Shown here piece by piece: positions 26,151-33,770 of a DNA stretch of 64,000 nucleotides (position 1 is the stretch's first letter; every line of letters starts with the position of its first letter). The translations under genes and the position numbers were made by a program. Source of the stretch: Bradyrhizobium sp. Ec3.3. GTDB taxonomy: Bacteria > Pseudomonadota > Alphaproteobacteria > Rhizobiales > Xanthobacteraceae. Location of the stretch: contig NZ_AXAS01000009.1 in NCBI RefSeq assembly GCF_000472925.1, positions 1 through 64,000 on the forward strand, written 5' to 3'. Below the pieces are notes generated by a model. That model had not been told where the DNA came from, made no database searches, and was given only the letters and a program-made list of their open reading frames with translations.

Positions 26151-26825
26151 CTATCCTTGCAGATCCAAAGCAAGCAGCTTTTTTCGGTTGAGGATCGTGA
26201 TCTCGCGCTGACTACCAACAAAGCTGAGGACTTCTGCACGGTGTAGTCGAGATATTGAGCGAGATACAGTTTCGAGCGTCAAGCCAAGGTAGTCGGCAAT
26301 ATCTCGGCGGGTCATCGGGAGTGTCACGACGCCAGCAGCACTGAGCCGCTTATCCATTTCACCCAAAAACGCGGCAACTCTTTCCAAGGCGTCTTTGCGC
26401 CCCAGAAGAAGCATATGATTTTCCGCGTGCTGAAGGTTGGTGGTAGTCACACTAAGCAGGTTACAGGTCACGACCGCGTCGCTATCGGCCGCCGTCTCGA
26501 GGCTTTTCCGCTTTATGAGGCGCAGAGTGGTTTCGACAATTGCCTCTGCAGTAAATCGATGGGCATCGCCGTTCACCAGTCCGAAAATATCGCCCGCCAA
26601 GTGAAAGGCACCGATTTGACGCCGACCATCAGGAAGCATCTTGTAAGTTCGCACTGCTCCACTTCTAACCTGATAGACGTACTCGGCAGGCTCCTTTTCA
26701 CCGTAGATCTCGCTTCCCTTTTTGTAAGTGAACTCATTTAGGCTCACGATCGGGTTTGAACTGCTCGTCAGGCCAAGATCGCTGAGTGTGTTAGAACGAG
26801 ACTCCGTGGTGATGCGAACAAACAA
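26151..26825 (-). CDS. Crp/Fnr family transcriptional regulator
   Basis: 224 residues from TTG 26825. The cyclic-nucleotide-binding-like domain is visible (IYGEKEPAEYVYQVRSGAVRTYKMLPDGRRQIGAFHLAGDIFG), followed by the Crp-type helix-turn-helix TRRDIADYLGLTLETVSRSISRL. The recognition helix E-T-V-S-R has the ExxSR pattern of FixK/Fnr-like regulators, which bind TTGAT-N4-ATCAA. No cysteine cluster for an iron-sulfur sensor is visible, so FixK-like. The start is my choice: GGGAGG lies five bases before the TTG, giving the usual ~220-230-residue length, while the longest frame (27023, also TTG) would add an odd N-terminal extension. Low GC, next to the sulfatase. Confidence 0.85.
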   Translation of the reverse strand: MFVRITTESRSNTLSDLGLTSSSNPIVSLNEFTYKKGSEIYGEKEPAEYVYQVRSGAVRTYKMLPDGRRQIGAFHLAGDIFGLVNGDAHRFTAEAIVETTLRLIKRKSLETAADSDAVVTCNLLSVTTTNLQHAENHMLLLGRKDALERVAAFLGEMDKRLSAAGVVTLPMTRRDIADYLGLTLETVSRSISRLHRAEVLSFVGSQREITILNRKKLLALDLQG

Positions 26826-27023
26826 ATCCACCTCCCAAATCAATCGAACTTTTCGCAGAACATCCCAACAGAGTAGTGGCGCACCTCCCGCAATGGTTGA
26901 ATCGTAAATCCGGCAAGCGTATTCCATGCCCGTCCGTTGGATCATTGTACCAAGGGACAATGCGACAACTGAGGCCCAATCGTTTAGTAGCGCGAGTTGG
27001 GGACCTCCCCGGCGAGTGGGCAA

Positions 27024-27167
27024 TTAGTTGAGGCGATCGCGAAGCTTCTTGATGATTGCCCGCAATTCGTTTGCGTACTCCTCGATGATCCGCAGGGCCT
27101 CCTCGGTTCGCATCGGTTTCAACGGCAGCTCCTTTTCATCCGGACGTGGACCATCGGTCGATTTCAT
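27024..27167 (-). CDS. Small hypothetical protein, charged
   Basis: 47 residues from ATG 27167: KSTDGPRPDEKELPLKPMRTEEALRIIEEYANEL, ending in a basic helix KKLRDRLN. It looks like a short amphipathic helical protein, a shape I recall from Bradyrhizobium. No good ribosome-binding site is seen. The frame extends upstream to 27341, but that part overlaps the direct repeat and is unlikely to be coding. Confidence 0.4.
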   Translation of the reverse strand: MKSTDGPRPDEKELPLKPMRTEEALRIIEEYANELRAIIKKLRDRLN

Positions 27168-27289
27168 GTTGCAACCGTCGAACAGGGCTGAAATGGCCCA
27201 TTGAGCTAAATCAACGTGTGGTCGATCGAAGTTGGAGGCATGGAGCGCGTTCGGTGAAAGCCGGGCGCGTCCGCTCCGGGTCAACAGGA

Positions 27290-27504
27290 GCGGTCGGCCT
27301 AACGATCGTGTGGCGTCCGGTTTCCCGCAGACCGCCGACATGGCGGTGGCTATTGCGCTGTTCGGCTCAGGGTCATCCGCGGATGCTCAGGTGTTTGGGT
27401 GAAACCAGCCGAACATTGCAACGCCGGCGCATCCAAGCAGGCCGAATGTCTGCAGGCCCATTTCCAGCCAGTACTGGACCGGAGCGGTATCTTTATGAAC
27501 AACC
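27290..27504. repeat. Direct repeat copy 2
   Basis: About 215 bp, highly similar to 24211-24426 in the same orientation. Together the two copies border the sulfatase and Crp/Fnr genes. A single-base gap relative to copy 1 shifts the minus-strand frame so that the protein here ends at GWFHPNT, instead of the GWFQLKH tail seen in copy 1. Confidence 0.8.
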
Positions 27505-27674
27505 CGCTTCGACAAGCCTGCAAGACTGTCTACAATAATGTCCAGAATACCAGTACTATGCGGGCAAGCCGTGATCTTTCTCTCGACAAGGCCAGACCGC
27601 ACTTTGCGGAAGCAATCGACGCAAAGATAGATTGCGACGATACGAGCGACGATTTCATAAAGAAAGAACTGCAT
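27387..27674 (-). CDS. Small two-segment membrane protein
   Basis: 95 residues. One membrane segment is near residues 2-20 (FFLYEIVARIVAIYLCVDCF) and a second near 70-90 (MGLQTFGLLGCAGVAMFGWF), with a basic loop between them. It has a truncated paralogue at 24288-24479. Such small proteins are conserved but unnamed in Bradyrhizobium as far as I recall. The ribosome-binding site is weak. A plus-strand frame over the same bases is treated as a shadow because the paralogy favours the minus strand. Confidence 0.5.
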   Translation of the reverse strand: MQFFLYEIVARIVAIYLCVDCFRKVRSGLVERKITACPHSTGILDIIVDSLAGLSKRVVHKDTAPVQYWLEMGLQTFGLLGCAGVAMFGWFHPNT

Positions 27675-27946
27675 TCAAAAATCCGTTCACCAAGTAACCG
27701 GTTTGATGACCAGGCCGTGTTGCGCGTCAATCGGCAGGGTTACAGGCTAGGTGCGGTCATGAGCGCTACCTGGTCTTGGTGTGGCCGGATTTGGTGTTGG
27801 TTCAATTGCAGGAATGATCACGGCGCAGGTCGCGCCTAATCCGGCGCAGGAGCGTTAACGCCATGACTGATCGAAGGATTTCCGCCTCACCGCCAGAGAG
27901 CTGACGTCCGGGCCTTTATGAACACATGCCCCGGTTCAAGCGCTCT

Positions 27947-28924
27947 TCACGGACGGCGCGTCCAGCGTTCGGCATTGACGGCGCCCGGCGGGACCTCGCC
28001 CTTGATGATCGCCTCGACCTGGCGCACGGTTTCCAGCGACTGATATTCGATCGCCTGCGGCGTCAGGCCGCCGACATGCGGCGTGGCGATGACGTTGGGA
28101 AGATGCGCCAGCTCCGGCGTCGGCATCTGGTCCGGCGCGCGGCCGACATCCATCGCGGCACCAGCGATGCGGCTCTCGCGTAGCGCCGCTGCAAGCGCCG
28201 CCTCATCGACGAGATTGCCGCGCGAGAGGTTGATGAAGACGGCGTGCCTTTGCATGCGCGCCAGCGCCTCCGTGCCGATCAGATTCTCCGTCTGCTCATT
28301 GGCGATGGCGAGACAGACGACATAGTCGGATGCCGCCAGGAGTTCGTCGAGCGGGACGTGCCTGATTGCGGCATCTTCGATCGTCACGAAGGGATCGGCG
28401 ACCAGCACCTCCATGCGCAGCACCTTTGCGACCTCGGCAAGATAGCGTCCGATACTGCCAAAGCCGATGATGCCGAGGCTGCTGCCGGCGAGCTGGCGCC
28501 CCATCCGCGCCACCGGCTTGCGGCCCGCCCGGTAATCCGCCGTGGTTCGCGACACGCCGCGCGACAGGTCGACCATGAAGCCAAGCGCGAGCTCGGCCAC
28601 CGCCTGGACGAAGCCGGGGCCGGCGCGCGTCACCAGCACGCCAACTTCCGAGGCGGCCTCGACACTGACGTTGCGGATATCGACGGCGCAGCGGACGAAG
28701 GCGGAGAGGCGCGGCAGTTGCCCAAAGATCTCGCCGCGGCCTTCGGTCATGCGGTCGGCGACGATGATGTCGGCTTCGGCCGCGGCGCGGACGAGGCCGG
28801 CGGCATCGAGCGGCTGGTCGCCCTCATGCAGCATCACCTCGGCCAGCGCTTGCAAGCCTCTCAGGCTGCGCTCGCCGTAATAATTCCTGCGCATCTCCGG
28901 CGTGTGGGCCAACAGAACCTTCAC
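27947..28924 (-). CDS. D-2-hydroxyacid dehydrogenase
   Basis: 325 residues from GTG 28924, which has GAGGGAG eight bases upstream and sits 14 bp after the TRAP permease stop. The NAD-binding loop is GIIGFGSIGRYLAEVAK, and the catalytic pattern is visible: R in NLSRGNLVDEAAL, E/D further on, and His in ATPHVGGLTP. It would interconvert a 2-hydroxyacid and a 2-oxoacid with NAD(P). Its place in a TRAP operon suggests the imported solute is a hydroxy- or oxoacid (inference). The frame stays open upstream through the permease in another phase, which is a shadow. Confidence 0.88.
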   Translation of the reverse strand: MKVLLAHTPEMRRNYYGERSLRGLQALAEVMLHEGDQPLDAAGLVRAAAEADIIVADRMTEGRGEIFGQLPRLSAFVRCAVDIRNVSVEAASEVGVLVTRAGPGFVQAVAELALGFMVDLSRGVSRTTADYRAGRKPVARMGRQLAGSSLGIIGFGSIGRYLAEVAKVLRMEVLVADPFVTIEDAAIRHVPLDELLAASDYVVCLAIANEQTENLIGTEALARMQRHAVFINLSRGNLVDEAALAAALRESRIAGAAMDVGRAPDQMPTPELAHLPNVIATPHVGGLTPQAIEYQSLETVRQVEAIIKGEVPPGAVNAERWTRRP

Positions 28925-28938
28925 GGCAAGAACTCCCT

Positions 28939-30798
28939 CTAGTAGCCGAATGCGCGCGGCAACGCGGTCGAGATCGACGGCACGAAGGCAATCACGAGCA
29001 GGCAGAGCATCAACAGCCCGAGATACCCCATGATCGGCTTCACCGTCCGCTCGATCGGCACATTGCCGATCAGGCAGGCTCCGTAAAGCCCAAGCCCGAG
29101 CGGCGGTGCGAACAGGCCGATGCCCATCGCGATCACCAGCACCACGCCGAAATGCAGGGGATCGATGCCGAGCTGCACCGCGACGGGCAGGAGCAGCGGC
29201 CCGAAGATGATCAGCGCGGCCGCGCCCTCCAGCACCGAGCCCATCACGATCAGCACGAGGATCGCGAGCAGCATGAATAGCCAGACGCCGGAGGTCTTGG
29301 ACAGGCCCAGCATGAAGTCGCCGACCGCGTGCGGCACCTGCTGCAGGGTCAGCGTGAACGCCAGCGACTGCGCGGCCGCGACGATGAACAGCACGAGCCC
29401 GGCGCGCGTCGCCGCCTGCACGAAGCTGTGGGCGGCGGCTTTCAACGTGAGCTCCCTGAACACGAGGCTTCCGACCAGGATGGCATAGGCTGCCGCGAAG
29501 GCGGAGATCTCGGTCGCGGTGGCAAAGCCGGTTTTGAAGCCCGCAAAGATCATGAAGATCAGGCCGAAGGATGCGATCGCACCGCTCCACAGGCCGGACA
29601 CCGGGACTTGCGGCTCCGTCTCCTCGGTCGCCGTCGGCGGCTTGCCGAAGATGATGGACACGGCGATCAGCACCAGCGCCATCAGGGCCGCCGGCAGCAG
29701 GCCCGCCATGAACAACCCGCCGATCGAGAGGTTCGCGACGAAGCCGAGAATGATCAGGTTGATGCAGGGCGGAATGGTTTCTGCCATCACGGCGGAGGCC
29801 GCGAGCAATGCCACGGCGCTGCCCGGATTCTGCCGGGAGCGGCGCGCCGCCGGGATCAGCACCGAGCCGACGGCGGCAACATCGGCCATCTTCGAGCCGG
29901 AGATGCCGGAGAACAGCACCATCGAGGTGACCATCACGACGTTGAGGCCGCCGCGCATGCGGCCGACCGCGCGCTGCAACAGCTCGATCAGGCGCACCGA
30001 CATGCCGTTGGCTTCCATGAGGTAGCCGACCAGGATGAAGAACGGGATCGCGAGCAGCACGAAATTGTCGATGCCGCGCGCCATCTGCTGGGCGAAGATG
30101 ACGCCGGGCAGCGCGCCCTCCACCCAGATGAAGATCAACGCCGCCAGCGCCAGTGCAAAGCCGATCGGCAGTCCGCCGAACAGCGTGACGAAGAAGCCGA
30201 TCAGCATCAGCGTGCCTGATGACGGCACCGACGCGGGCAGCAGCGCGTCCCAGGCGAGATAGAGACCGGTGACCACGATGATCGCAACGAGGCCCCTGGC
30301 GATGTCGGAAAGCGGCCTTGCGCAGAGCTGATCGATCGCGAACACCGTCATGAACAGCGCGCCGACGCCCATCGGGTAGAACGTCAGCTCCAGCGGCAGC
30401 CCGGATCCTGTGGTCTGGCCCGTGGTCAGGGTCCCCAGCTTGATCGCGTTGTAGGCGACGTAGGCCGAGATCAGCACGATCAGCAGCGCGCTCGCGGCAT
30501 CGACCAGCGCCCGCAGCCGTGGAGTCAGCATGTCGCGGAAGAAGGACACGCCGACATTCTCGCCGCGCGCAAGCGCGCTCGCCGCACCAAAAAAGGCCGA
30601 TCCGACCATCAGACCGCGCGCGACGTCGTCGGACCATTCGACCGGCGCGTTGAAGAGGAAGCGCAGCAGCACCGAAACGCAGACCACCACGAGGTCGGCG
30701 GCCAGCAGGATGGCCGCGATTGCGTCGCTCAGGCGCAGCAAAAGGGTGATGCTCCCGCGGCGGCCGCCTGAGAGGGACGCGGCGGCGGTCATCGTCAT
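28939..30798 (-). CDS. TRAP transporter, fused DctQ-DctM permease
   Basis: 619 residues. The N-terminal ~170 residues form a DctQ small subunit with about four helices (LLRFLFNAPVEWSDDVARGLMVGSAFFGA). The remainder is DctM, about 12 helices, with the usual FFILVGYLMEANGMSVRLIELLQRAVGRMRGGL and FSGISGSKMADVAAVGSVLIP. DctQM fusions are common in the TRAP family. It lies one base after the DctP stop and 14 bp before the dehydrogenase start, so the three form an operon. Confidence 0.93.
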   Translation of the reverse strand: MTMTAAASLSGGRRGSITLLLRLSDAIAAILLAADLVVVCVSVLLRFLFNAPVEWSDDVARGLMVGSAFFGAASALARGENVGVSFFRDMLTPRLRALVDAASALLIVLISAYVAYNAIKLGTLTTGQTTGSGLPLELTFYPMGVGALFMTVFAIDQLCARPLSDIARGLVAIIVVTGLYLAWDALLPASVPSSGTLMLIGFFVTLFGGLPIGFALALAALIFIWVEGALPGVIFAQQMARGIDNFVLLAIPFFILVGYLMEANGMSVRLIELLQRAVGRMRGGLNVVMVTSMVLFSGISGSKMADVAAVGSVLIPAARRSRQNPGSAVALLAASAVMAETIPPCINLIILGFVANLSIGGLFMAGLLPAALMALVLIAVSIIFGKPPTATEETEPQVPVSGLWSGAIASFGLIFMIFAGFKTGFATATEISAFAAAYAILVGSLVFRELTLKAAAHSFVQAATRAGLVLFIVAAAQSLAFTLTLQQVPHAVGDFMLGLSKTSGVWLFMLLAILVLIVMGSVLEGAAALIIFGPLLLPVAVQLGIDPLHFGVVLVIAMGIGLFAPPLGLGLYGACLIGNVPIERTVKPIMGYLGLLMLCLLVIAFVPSISTALPRAFGY

Positions 30799-30799
30799 C

Positions 30800-31831
30800 T
30801 CAGGCCTGGGTCGCGCGGATCATGTCGATGACGGGCTTGGATTCAGGGCGCGCCTTGATGAAGTTATCGCTCTGCGGCATGACGCGCTTCCTGAACGCCT
30901 CGCGGTCGCATTCGGCAACCGTCACGCCCTTCTCGGTCAGAGCCGCCAGCGCCTCCTTCTCAACCGCAAGGCCGTGCGCACGCGTGTCGGCCGCAGCCTT
31001 CTTCGCAGCATCGAGAAAGCCGTCGCGCAGCTTCGGATCCATGCGGTTGTAGGTCATGTCGCTGAAGTAGATCGCGAGCGGCGAGAAGTTGTGCTGCGTC
31101 AGCGCATAGAACTTTGCCGTCTCGAAGAACTTGCTGGCCAGGATGGTCGGCGGGTCGTGCTCGAGCCCGTCGAGCACGCCGGCCTGCAGCGCAGTGTAGA
31201 TTTCGCCGAACGCCAGCGGCGTCGCCGCTGCGCCCATCAACCGTAGGCATTCCGTGATGACGGGATTTGGCAGCGTCCTGATCTTGAGGCCCGCGAGGTC
31301 CTCGGGCGTTTTCACCGGCTTCTTCGCCAGCACGCTGCGCGAGCCGAAATTATAGGCCCAGGCGATGATGCGGATGTTTGCGCCCTTGAGCAGCGCATCC
31401 TCGATCGGCTTGGCGGCGCCGGCATCGAACGCCTTGGTCTGCTGCGGGAAGCTCGCAAAGAGATAGCCGAGGTCGAAGGTGCCGACGAGCGGCACCAGAT
31501 TGGCCGAGATCGACGAGCCCGACACCATCAGGTCGATGACGCCGAGCTTCACCGAATTGATGACGTCGATTTCCTGGCCCAGCTGGTTGTCGGGGAAGAA
31601 AGCGACCTCGACCTGCTCACCGAGCCCGTTGGCCTTCAGCTGCTTGACCAGATTGTCGTAGTAGACGCGGCCGTTGGCATATTTGGGATCGTTCGGCAGC
31701 GATGAGGAGCATTTCAGCTTCAATGTCGCGGCTTCCGCGCGGCCGATGATGGCGGGCGAGAATACGAGGCCGGCGGTTATCGCCGTCGAGGATTTGATGA
31801 ACGCGCGACGGCTCACTGGCACTGACGTCAT
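30800..31831 (-). CDS. TRAP transporter solute-binding protein (DctP family)
   Basis: 343 residues. The N-terminus has a Tat-like SRRAFIKSS motif followed by a hydrophobic stretch, so it may be exported by Tat. DctP signatures follow: LKCSSSLPNDPKYANGRVYYDNLVKQL, GLKIRTLPNPVITECLRLMGAAATPLAFGEIYTALQAGVLDGLEHDP. The conserved Arg that binds a carboxylate is in KIRTLPNP, so the ligand is likely an organic acid. GGGGAG precedes the ATG. It is first in an operon with the permease and a 2-hydroxyacid dehydrogenase. Confidence 0.92.
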   Translation of the reverse strand: MTSVPVSRRAFIKSSTAITAGLVFSPAIIGRAEAATLKLKCSSSLPNDPKYANGRVYYDNLVKQLKANGLGEQVEVAFFPDNQLGQEIDVINSVKLGVIDLMVSGSSISANLVPLVGTFDLGYLFASFPQQTKAFDAGAAKPIEDALLKGANIRIIAWAYNFGSRSVLAKKPVKTPEDLAGLKIRTLPNPVITECLRLMGAAATPLAFGEIYTALQAGVLDGLEHDPPTILASKFFETAKFYALTQHNFSPLAIYFSDMTYNRMDPKLRDGFLDAAKKAAADTRAHGLAVEKEALAALTEKGVTVAECDREAFRKRVMPQSDNFIKARPESKPVIDMIRATQA

Positions 31832-32150
31832 TGTGCTCTTCTCCCCAAGTCTTTTTTATTTTGTGCCGCAGTCGTTGCCGCAGCCGTTTGATCGACTGTA
31901 GGGCCAAAGCGACGAGACAGGCAAGGGTAGCGGCACGTGGCGACCCGGAGGGCGGCAGGCGCGGATGTTTTGGCGACAAGACGCGCGATTGGCCTATCTT
32001 TGCAGTTGTTTCCAGCAGGCCGGCGCGATGCGCGATGGATGGTGCGGCGCTCGGCCAGCCCAAGACCGATCGATCCAATTCAGGTATGGATCGATGCAGA
32101 AGTCATATTGATTGCTCTCGGCTCTCGCCGTTGGCGCAACGGAACGAGAA
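31832..32150. other. Gap between TRAP operon and DoxX
   Basis: No gene recognised. It should hold the promoter of the TRAP operon on the minus strand, while the right end, from 32151, holds the terminator of the DoxX gene. No clear regulator site was seen. Confidence 0.5.
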
Positions 32151-32179
32151 AAGGCTGCGGGAAGTGCTCCCGCAGCCTT
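32151..32179 (-). terminator. Terminator after doxX-like gene
   Basis: AAGGCTGCGGGA and TCCCGCAGCCTT form a perfect 12-bp stem with a five-base loop, 29 bp after the minus-strand DoxX stop. Read on the minus strand it is followed by a T-rich run, so this is a textbook intrinsic terminator. Confidence 0.85.
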
Positions 32180-32207
32180 GTCTCTCAATCAGTCCTCGCG
32201 AACGATC

Positions 32208-32648
32208 TCAGCGCGAATGCGCGCCGCTCAACTGGCCGATCGCATCGCTCTGGCGCGAGGGGCGAAGCGCATAGGCGCCGTCGCCGAGCAGCGCCTGCGC
32301 AAGCAGTGCGATGGCCCAGAAGGCGGGGAATTCCCAGCCGCCCTTTGGATTGGTGAAGAAGAAGCCGGCGCCGCCGTGCACGGTGAAGATGGCGCCGAGC
32401 AAGATCGGAATGCCGGCGAGCGCAGCGTAGCGGGTCCACACGCCGAGGATCAGGGCGACGCCGCTCAGCACCTCAACCGTCATCACGAGATAGGCTAGCT
32501 CGGGCGGAAAGCCGAGGCTGCCGAAGAACTTTGCAGTCCCGGCCGGGGTAAAGACGAACAACTTCAAGCTGGCATGGGCGAGAAACAGCGCACCCAGCGT
32601 CACGCGCAACACCAGCGCCGCATAGGGCGCGGTACGGGAATCGATCAT
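32208..32648 (-). CDS. DoxX family membrane protein
   Basis: 146 residues with four membrane segments. The DoxX pattern is clear: LRVTLGALFLAHASLKLF, then VEVLSGVALILGVWTRYAALAGIPILLGAIF, then WEFPAFWAIALLAQALLGDGAYAL. Members are linked to redox or thiol stress, but the activity is not defined. AAGGAG precedes the ATG. It is divergent from the LysR gene, whose palindromic site lies between them, so it is a likely target. Confidence 0.9.
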   Translation of the reverse strand: MIDSRTAPYAALVLRVTLGALFLAHASLKLFVFTPAGTAKFFGSLGFPPELAYLVMTVEVLSGVALILGVWTRYAALAGIPILLGAIFTVHGGAGFFFTNPKGGWEFPAFWAIALLAQALLGDGAYALRPSRQSDAIGQLSGAHSR

Positions 32649-32679
32649 AGCGGTCTCCTTTGATGGCCCACCTTATGAT

Positions 32680-32721
32680 CTATTCTCAATTCGGTGATAA
32701 TCTGCTATTCTGGAAGAATAG
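32680..32721. promoter_or_regulatory. LysR-type operator in divergent gap
   Basis: The palindrome CTATTCTGGAAGAATAG lies at 32705-32721 (7-bp arms, three-base centre). A second CTATTCT half-site lies at 32680-32686, exactly 25 bp upstream. Paired sites like this suit a LysR tetramer. The first site falls inside the longest LysR frame, which supports the later GTG start at 32736. Confidence 0.6.
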
Positions 32722-32735
32722 TTCACACCCATAGA

Positions 32736-33665
32736 GTGAGATCATTGCTCGACCGCCTGACCAGCCTGGAAGTCTTCGCCAAGGTGGCGGCGGTCGGCAG
32801 CCTGTCTGGCGCCGCGCGCGCAATGGGCCTGTCGCAGACCATGGTCACCAAGCACGTTGCGTCGCTTGAAAGCCGCCTCGGCATCAAGCTGTTCCATCGC
32901 ACCACGCGCCGGCTGTCCATCACCGAGGCCGGGCGCAGCTATCTCGAATCCTCCGAGCGAATCCTCGCCGACATGGAGACCGCCGACGCCGCGGCCGCCG
33001 CCGAACGGGTCGAGCCACGCGGGCTGCTCCGCGTCAACGTGCCGGTGGTGTTCGGCACACGACAGATCGCGCCGCTGCTCGGCGATTTTGCCGAGCGCTA
33101 TCCGAAGGTCACGACCGAGCTCGGCCTCAACGACCGGCTGGTCGACCTGGCCGAGGAAGGCTGGGACCTTGCGATCCGCATCGGACGCTTGCGCGACTCC
33201 AGCATGGTGGCGCGGCGGCTGGCACCGAACCGCCTAGTAGTCTGCGCTGCGCCGGCCTATCTCGCCAAATACGGCACTCCGCGCAAGGTCGCCGACCTCG
33301 CCGCCCACAACTGCCTCGGCTACACGCTGTCGCAGCAGGCGAGCGCCGCGGAATGGCTGTTCGGCGCGGACGGCGAGATCCGCGTCCAGGTCAACGGCAA
33401 CCTCCGCGCCAACAATGGTGATGCGCTGCGTGCCGCGAGCCTCGCTGGCCTTGGCATCGCGCGGCAGCCGACCTTCATCGTCGCCGATGATCTGCGCGCC
33501 GGGACCCTGGTGGCGCTTCCGCTCGACCAGCCGGAGGTCCGGTCGTCGGCGGTGCATGCGGTCTATCTGCCGGATCGGCGGCCGCCGGCGAAGGTCCGCG
33601 CCTTCATCGATTTCCTGGCGGCGCGCTTTTCGCCGGAGCCGCCCTGGGATCGTGGCCTGTTCTGA
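32736..33665 (+). CDS. LysR family transcriptional regulator
   Basis: 309 residues from GTG 32736; the frame can start at 32694, and TTG 32745 is also possible. The N-terminal helix-turn-helix is LTSLEVFAKVAAVGSLSGAARAMGLSQTMVTKHVASLESRLGIKLFHR, followed by the LysR substrate-binding domain (about 90-295). It is of the LTTR group that controls divergent neighbours. The gene pairs with DoxX and carries a palindromic operator upstream. Start choice is partly based on the operator lying before 32736. Confidence 0.92.
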   Translation: MRSLLDRLTSLEVFAKVAAVGSLSGAARAMGLSQTMVTKHVASLESRLGIKLFHRTTRRLSITEAGRSYLESSERILADMETADAAAAAERVEPRGLLRVNVPVVFGTRQIAPLLGDFAERYPKVTTELGLNDRLVDLAEEGWDLAIRIGRLRDSSMVARRLAPNRLVVCAAPAYLAKYGTPRKVADLAAHNCLGYTLSQQASAAEWLFGADGEIRVQVNGNLRANNGDALRAASLAGLGIARQPTFIVADDLRAGTLVALPLDQPEVRSSAVHAVYLPDRRPPAKVRAFIDFLAARFSPEPPWDRGLF

Positions 33666-33770
33666 CCCATTTTGCCGCACATCCCAAAGTGAGCTAGCGC
33701 ACAGACGCCGTCACGGCGCGCGGCTAGAAGAGCTGTCACCCTCGCGCGCATCGCCGATGGAGGTGACACC

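Noticed and set aside
26826..27023. N-terminal extension of the Crp/Fnr regulator
   Set aside because: The first codon is TTG with no good ribosome-binding site, and the extension has no family match. A TTG with GGGAGG at 26825 gives the usual length.
27399..27839. 146-residue plus-strand frame over the second repeat copy
   Set aside because: The paralogy of the minus-strand protein is better supported; this frame has no known pattern.
28925..30637. Long open frame continuing upstream of the dehydrogenase through the TRAP permease
   Set aside because: It is a different phase of the permease gene with Arg/Ala-rich, low-complexity translation. The real dehydrogenase start is GTG 28924 with a good ribosome-binding site.
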